Positions 60,670 to 64,000 of a stretch of 64,000 bases of DNA are shown piece by piece. The stretch comes from Haemophilus_A paraphrohaemolyticus_A (GTDB lineage: Bacteria; Pseudomonadota; Gammaproteobacteria; Enterobacterales; Pasteurellaceae): contig NZ_QEQF01000011.1 of NCBI RefSeq assembly GCF_003253115.1, positions 4,360 through 68,359 on the forward strand. The letters run 5' to 3'. The notes beneath the pieces were generated by a model. The model was not told the origin of the DNA and did not search any database. It was given only the letters and a program-made list of their open reading frames with translations. The position numbers and the translations under genes were made by a program. Every line of letters starts with the position of its first letter. The first letter of the stretch is position 1.

Positions 60670-61821
60670 ATGGCAAAAAAAGATTATTACGAAGTCCTTG
60701 GCTTACAAAAAGGGGCAAGTGAGAACGATATCAAACGTGCTTATAAACGTTTAGCATCTAAACACCACCCGGATAAAAACCAAGGCAGCAAAGATGCAGA
60801 AGAAAAATTTAAAGAGATCAACGAAGCTTATGAAGTACTAGGCGATGCTGAAAAACGTGCAGCTTACGACCAATATGGTCATGCGGCCTTTGAACAAGGC
60901 GGTGGCGGTGCAGGCGGCTTTGGCGGATTCGAAGGCTTTGGTGGTGGCGGTTTCGGTGGCTTTGAAGACATCTTCAGCGAAATGTTCGGTGGTGGTTTCG
61001 GTGCTGGCGGGGGGCGTCGTCAACGTGTTGTACGTGGCGATGACTTACGTTACGATATCGAAATTACTTTAGAAGAAGCAGTAAAAGGCTGTAAAAAAGA
61101 TATTCGTCTTTCTACATTAGCTGAGTGTGATAGCTGCCACGGTAGTGGTGCAGAAAAAGATTCTAAAGTGGAAACTTGTCCGCACTGCCACGGTTCAGGT
61201 CGAGTACGCCGTCAGCAAGGCTTCTTTATGACCGAAAGTCTCTGTCCGACTTGTCACGGTACAGGTAAAAAAATCGAAAAACCGTGCCACTCTTGCCACG
61301 GTGACGGGCGCATTCAAAAAACGAAAAACTTATCCGTCACTATTCCAGCAGGCGTAGACACTGGTAACCAACTCCGCTTATCAGGCGAGGGGGCTGCAGG
61401 CGAGAATGGTGCACCAGCTGGCGATTTATATGTGGTGATTCACGTTCGTGAACACGAAATTTTCGAACGCGACGGCTCAAACCTCTACTGTGAAGTGCCT
61501 ATTAGCTTTACTCTTGCGGCTTTAGGTGGCGAAATTGAAGTGCCAACCTTAGACGGTAAATTAAAACTCAAAATCCCAGCAGAAACCCAAACAGGCAAAC
61601 TGTTCCGCGTGCGTGGTAAAGGTGTGATGAGTGCAAGAGGTGGTTACGCGGGCGATTTAATCTGTCGCGTGATTGTTGAAACGCCGGTTTCCCTCAATGA
61701 AGAGCAAAAAGAGTTACTCCGCAAATTAGAAGAGAGCTTAGAAGGCAAAAGCCAACATCGCCCTCAGCAAGAAGGGTTTCTAAATAGCGTGAAGAATTTC
61801 TTTAGTAATTTAGGTAAATAA
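60670..61821 (+). CDS. dnaJ: Chaperone DnaJ (Hsp40)
   Basis: Co-chaperone that delivers clients to DnaK and stimulates its ATPase. 383 aa (E. coli 376). J domain with the HPD motif (HHPDKN), Gly/Phe-rich region (about 77-115), four CXXCXGXG zinc motifs (CDSCHGSG, CPHCHGSG, CPTCHGTG, CHSCHGDG) and the C-terminal substrate domains. The sequence before the ATG has no Shine-Dalgarno, perhaps because the preceding membrane ORF has replaced the native leader; translation may rely on coupling. Confidence 0.97.
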   Translation: MAKKDYYEVLGLQKGASENDIKRAYKRLASKHHPDKNQGSKDAEEKFKEINEAYEVLGDAEKRAAYDQYGHAAFEQGGGGAGGFGGFEGFGGGGFGGFEDIFSEMFGGGFGAGGGRRQRVVRGDDLRYDIEITLEEAVKGCKKDIRLSTLAECDSCHGSGAEKDSKVETCPHCHGSGRVRRQQGFFMTESLCPTCHGTGKKIEKPCHSCHGDGRIQKTKNLSVTIPAGVDTGNQLRLSGEGAAGENGAPAGDLYVVIHVREHEIFERDGSNLYCEVPISFTLAALGGEIEVPTLDGKLKLKIPAETQTGKLFRVRGKGVMSARGGYAGDLICRVIVETPVSLNEEQKELLRKLEESLEGKSQHRPQQEGFLNSVKNFFSNLGK

Positions 61822-61837
61822 TCTAGGTCATAAAGAT

Positions 61838-61886
61838 AAGCGGTGAGATTTGCAAAACATTCTGCAAATTTCACCGCTTTTTTATT
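61838..61886. terminator. dnaJ terminator from inverted uptake signals
   Basis: A 17-bp stem with one wobble pair (61838-61854 with 61863-61879), 8-nt loop and a T-run. Both arms have aagcggtga plus the downstream ATTTGCA element of the extended Apl-type signal. Confidence 0.88.
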
Positions 61887-61894
61887 GACTAACG

Positions 61895-62374
61895 TTAGCC
61901 ACCTTTACAATTCAACCAATCTATTCGCTGACCTTGATAAATTTTGTAGTAAGTTGAACCATGTTGGCGTGCTACAAGCTCAATGGTGCTTCCTTCAATT
62001 GGGTAATATGAACGATAAATAACCTCGAAACGCGTTCCGCGAGCATTTAATTCTCTATTGTGAATATGATCGAACGGCACAGCTTTCCCACCATTTAGCT
62101 GAAAATAGATACCAAAATTCTCTTTTTTTCGGCTCTCGCGTGAAAGGGGAAAATAGGTGGTTAGTGATGATCGTTCTCCTGTCACAGCATGTTTACAAAC
62201 ATAGTAATAGCGTTTGTAATCTTTCGGGTTATTTAATTCCGACTGTGTAATCTCTTCTTTCAGATATAGTGCTTGAGCAGATTTTTTTTGCTGTTGCTTG
62301 TTAGGCGTTGTTGTACAGCCAAAAAGCGTCGCTAATGTAATGCCGATTAAGGCAAGTTTGAATTTGTTGAACAT
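61895..62374 (-). CDS. Putative lipoprotein
   Basis: 159-aa lipoprotein: signal peptide with lipobox LFGC, so Cys20 is the likely lipid-modified residue. The mature part has two further Cys (YVCKH and LNCKGG) that probably form a disulfide across a small beta-rich domain. The C...C layout and size remotely recall MliC-type lysozyme inhibitors, but I see no decisive motif. It ends at the dnaJ terminator, convergent with dnaJ. The ribosome binding site is weak. Confidence 0.6.
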   Translation of the reverse strand: MFNKFKLALIGITLATLFGCTTTPNKQQQKKSAQALYLKEEITQSELNNPKDYKRYYYVCKHAVTGERSSLTTYFPLSRESRKKENFGIYFQLNGGKAVPFDHIHNRELNARGTRFEVIYRSYYPIEGSTIELVARQHGSTYYKIYQGQRIDWLNCKGG

Positions 62375-62439
62375 AATACTTTACGAGAAAAATTAAAGGT
62401 GGGTATGATAGCGTAATTATAATGTAAAAAGTAGGGTAA

Positions 62440-62665
62440 GGTTATACCGTAGATGTCGGTAAACTCGACAGTAAAGAAATTGATTTTATCGCCCGAAAAG
62501 CCGATGAGATTTTATATGTACAAGTCGCCTTTGAAATCCCTGAAAATACCCATGAAACCGATAATCTTTTGTATATTAAAGATAACTATAAAAAGATCTT
62601 ATTACGAACAAACAGAGATTGATGGAATTGAAGTGATTTATGTGGTGGATTGGTTGCTGCAATAA
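62440..62665 (+). pseudogene. Remnant of an AAA ATPase with DUF4143 domain
   Basis: Translation of 62440-62622 gives a stop-free stretch with GYTVDVGKLDSKEIDFIARK, EILYVQVAFEI and YIKDNYKKILL, and a second frame (about 62606-62665) gives EIDGIEVIYVVDWLLQ followed by a stop. Joined by a +1-type frameshift, these reproduce the C-terminal end of the common AAA-ATPase/DUF4143 proteins. The N-terminal ATPase domain is missing and a stop precedes the fragment, so it is a truncated and frameshifted relic. The intact family is typical of accessory regions. Confidence 0.72.
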
Positions 62666-62688
62666 ATCTAAAAAGGCTGAAAAATTTT

Positions 62689-62697
62689 ACCGCACTT
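62689..62697 (-). repeat. Hin-type DNA uptake signal
   Basis: The minus strand reads AAGTGCGGT, the Haemophilus/Pasteurella-type core, with the extended flanks (A-run before, aaaatttt after). All other uptake cores I noticed in this window are AAGCGGT (Apl-type). It lies 24 bp after the decayed ATPase gene. Confidence 0.8.
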
Positions 62698-62714
62698 TTT
62701 TTGTTTAACGCTTA

Positions 62715-62824
62715 TGCTGGTGCGCGTTTCCTAACGCGTGCCGTAGAAAGTAAATAAAGAGCAGTGAGTTTTTCAGGTGTTTTTTTATTGAAATTAGGCA
62801 CACGCTAGGAAGCGTGCACCAACA
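62715..62824. repeat. Inverted pair of 28-bp palindromes
   Basis: Units 62715-62742 (plus) and 62824-62797 (minus) are identical at 23 of 28 positions and each forms a stem around ttccta (gcgcgt/acgcgt type). The 54 bp between are AT-rich. The arrangement is like the GTAG-headed pairs elsewhere in the window, though here the foot reads TGYTGGTG. Confidence 0.65.
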
Positions 62825-62852
62825 GATTGTGCTAATAAAGAAAGATAGCGCC

Positions 62853-62997
62853 AGCGTCCACGCTAGTGCCGCCTCAATCCGACGCGACTGCGTCGCAATC
62901 GGTTAATCATAAGTGAGTGGCGTTGCCACTCGTGTTGGAGAACACAGCCCCAGCGGGGCTGAATTATGCGTAACCATGTACGGCTTTGCCGTGCATG
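62853..62997. repeat. Cluster of five different small palindromes
   Basis: Within 145 bp: agcgt/acgct (62853-62864), gcgac/gtcgc (62884-62896), gagtggc/gccactc (62915-62931), cagcccc/ggggctg (62945-62961) and catgtacggc/gccgtgcatg (62975-62997, one mismatch). The last four have 3-nt loops. Stems differ completely in sequence. No coding potential and no T-runs. Confidence 0.7.
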
Positions 62998-63006
62998 GGA
63001 AAAAAT

Positions 63007-63049
63007 AAGCGGTGAAATCTTGCAAATTTTTTGCAAAATCTTACCGCTT
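63007..63049. terminator. Terminator from inverted uptake cores after the KAP-like gene
   Basis: aagcggtgaaatcttgcaaa (from 63007) faces ttttgcaaaatcttaccgctt-type sequence ending at 63049; the arms pair with a few mismatches. On the minus strand a T-run follows. Apl-type uptake cores in both arms. Confidence 0.75.
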
Positions 63050-63067
63050 GTTCTTTTGAAAAAAGCA

Positions 63068-64000
63068 TTAAAACTCATCTAAATCATCTTCATGATTCAT
63101 TGATTTTTTATGTCGGTATCCATTCTTATATTTAATTGCAAGTTCCATATAATCTTTATTTCTAAGTTCTTCATCTTCAGCTATTTTTTCAATTAAACTA
63201 TTTACTTTATCCTCATCTCCACAAATTTTAATTAAGACATCCCAAAGTAGAATTTTCTCTCTATGTATTGTAGGATCATCCCCTCTTTGAGATTTACGTT
63301 CTGATATTGAAGATTTAAGTAATGATAAAAATACTTCAGGGGAACTTAATATATCATCAGAAAAAAGGTTTCCAATTGAAACAAAGAAATAGATTATATG
63401 TGACAAATTATAGGTTCCTGCAAGTTCTTTAATTGTTGCAGAGCGAATATTATTTAAAAATATTTCCTCTAAGTCTTTTGCATCCGATTCAGATACTAAT
63501 TTATGCCCTCGCCCCTCTCGATATCCAATAATTCCTACAATTTGATATTGTCCATATAGATCACTAGAATTTAATAGTTGAGTAATAGTCTCTTTTTTAT
63601 CCTTCTCCGGAAGTTTTCTAAGTAATCTATAAACTAAGCGGCTCCAAACCATATCTGCCTCAAAGTCAAAGAACCCTCGTTCTTTTTCGGGCACTCTTGG
63701 TAAATGCTTATATAATGTTGGTATAGTGGCAAGAGCTATTTCTTTAGTAAAGCCTCGCTCATATTCAATTAAGTTATCAACAACGTTTTCTAGAGAATTA
63801 TCAGGAACAGCTGATAAAGCGATCTTGAAATCTTCTTCTGACTGCATTGTAAGCCAAACCTTTTGTGATAATTGAGCTTCTATTACTTCTGGAGTAATTA
63901 CTTGTTCAAAATATAAATTAAAAAATATCTCATCTGCAATTCTTTTATTCTTCTTAAATTCTCTGTTTATGTAATAATTTGATTTTGAATTTATATTATC
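63068..64000 (-). CDS. Partial KAP-like P-loop NTPase, C-terminal part
   Basis: The minus-strand frame is open from 63068 to the window end, so the gene starts outside and at least 310 residues of its C-terminus are seen; the ATG at 63847 is internal. NREFKKNKRIADEIFFNLYF, KERGFFDFEADMVWSRLVYRL and YREGRGHKLVSE resemble the C-terminal region of KAP-family NTPases; the P-loop would lie upstream. KAP NTPases include phage-exclusion proteins such as PifA. Very AT-rich. The setting (decayed ATPase, repeats) is accessory. Confidence 0.55.
   Translation of the reverse strand, partial: DNINSKSNYYINREFKKNKRIADEIFFNLYFEQVITPEVIEAQLSQKVWLTMQSEEDFKIALSAVPDNSLENVVDNLIEYERGFTKEIALATIPTLYKHLPRVPEKERGFFDFEADMVWSRLVYRLLRKLPEKDKKETITQLLNSSDLYGQYQIVGIIGYREGRGHKLVSESDAKDLEEIFLNNIRSATIKELAGTYNLSHIIYFFVSIGNLFSDDILSSPEVFLSLLKSSISERKSQRGDDPTIHREKILLWDVLIKICGDEDKVNSLIEKIAEDEELRNKDYMELAIKYKNGYRHKKSMNHEDDLDEF

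Noticed and set aside
62453..62665. Plus-strand open frame of 70 codons taken as an intact small gene
   Set aside because: Most of it is out of frame with the recognisable DUF4143 sequence; only its last part matches, so it is explained as a frameshifted relic.
62715..62997. CRISPR array
   Set aside because: The repeated units are palindromes of different sequence and irregular spacing, without constant repeats or unique equal-length spacers.
62863..63078. Minus-strand open frame of 71 codons over the palindrome cluster
   Set aside because: The frame runs through several hairpins and an uptake-signal pair; the translation has no domain-like composition.

Overview
The window is chromosomal DNA from a member of the Pasteurellaceae, most likely the Apl-type branch (Mannheimia, Actinobacillus pleuropneumoniae, Bibersteinia). 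The main clue is the uptake signal core ACAAGCGGT (often shortened to AAGCGGT), which recurs throughout and is frequently arranged as inverted pairs that form terminators. Gene content agrees: roxA, the comNOPQ-recC cluster, ompA of the P5 type, matP-lonH-fabA and the tRNA-Thr/Tyr/Gly/Thr-tuf operon. The species cannot be named from the sequence alone.

Layout. 1-13 kb: kdsD, tpx, plsC-ftsP, accA, holC, a DIP1984-family gene, kbp, tig, yibN-secB-gpsA-cysE, roxA, rpsT. 13-20 kb (minus strand): murJ, mtnN with an upstream DsbA-like gene and mog, then coaA-ccmG-ccmH-ccmI. 20-22.9 kb: four tRNA genes, tuf and xerD. 22.8-31.1 kb (minus): ydiJ-menI, yidC, mnmE, tilS. 31.7-43.4 kb: ompA, mrcB, menB, rpoZ-spoT, aldA, a DUF4198 periplasmic gene, rpmE2-rpmJ2, rpe, acpP, matP. 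43.4-56.1 kb: lonH, fabA, comNOPQ, recC, ptrA, recN. 56.2-61.8 kb: a zinc-ribbon protein, a YdgA-type protein, and dnaK / membrane ORF / dnaJ. 61.9-64 kb: a lipoprotein, then an accessory segment with a decayed DUF4143 ATPase, a foreign-type uptake signal, a cluster of palindromes and a truncated KAP-like NTPase gene that runs off the window.

The genes are mostly housekeeping: envelope (kdsD, plsC, accA, acpP, fabA, murJ, mrcB, yidC, secB, ompA), translation (tRNAs, tuf, rpsT, rpmE2, rpmJ2, roxA, mnmE, tilS), stress (tpx, tig, dnaK/dnaJ, lonH, spoT), and recombination and competence (recC, recN, xerD, comNOPQ). Several control sites can be read directly: tandem sigma-32 promoters before dnaK, a FabR-like operator over the fabA -35 box, a class II CRP site before aldA, a CRP-S-like site before comNOPQ and a LexA-like box before recN.

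The most unusual items are: a SpoT that keeps its hydrolase, synthetase, TGS and ACT parts but lacks about 140 residues of helical/zinc-finger region; an unknown AT-rich membrane protein gene between dnaK and dnaJ; inverted pairs of short palindromes, mostly with a GTAG foot (REP/BIME-like), at four gene junctions; four Com pseudopilins that all have Ala before the prepilin cleavage site; and a Hin-type uptake signal beside the decayed ATPase gene, suggesting transfer from the other Pasteurellaceae branch. I saw no CRISPR array, intact insertion sequence, prophage or rRNA gene.
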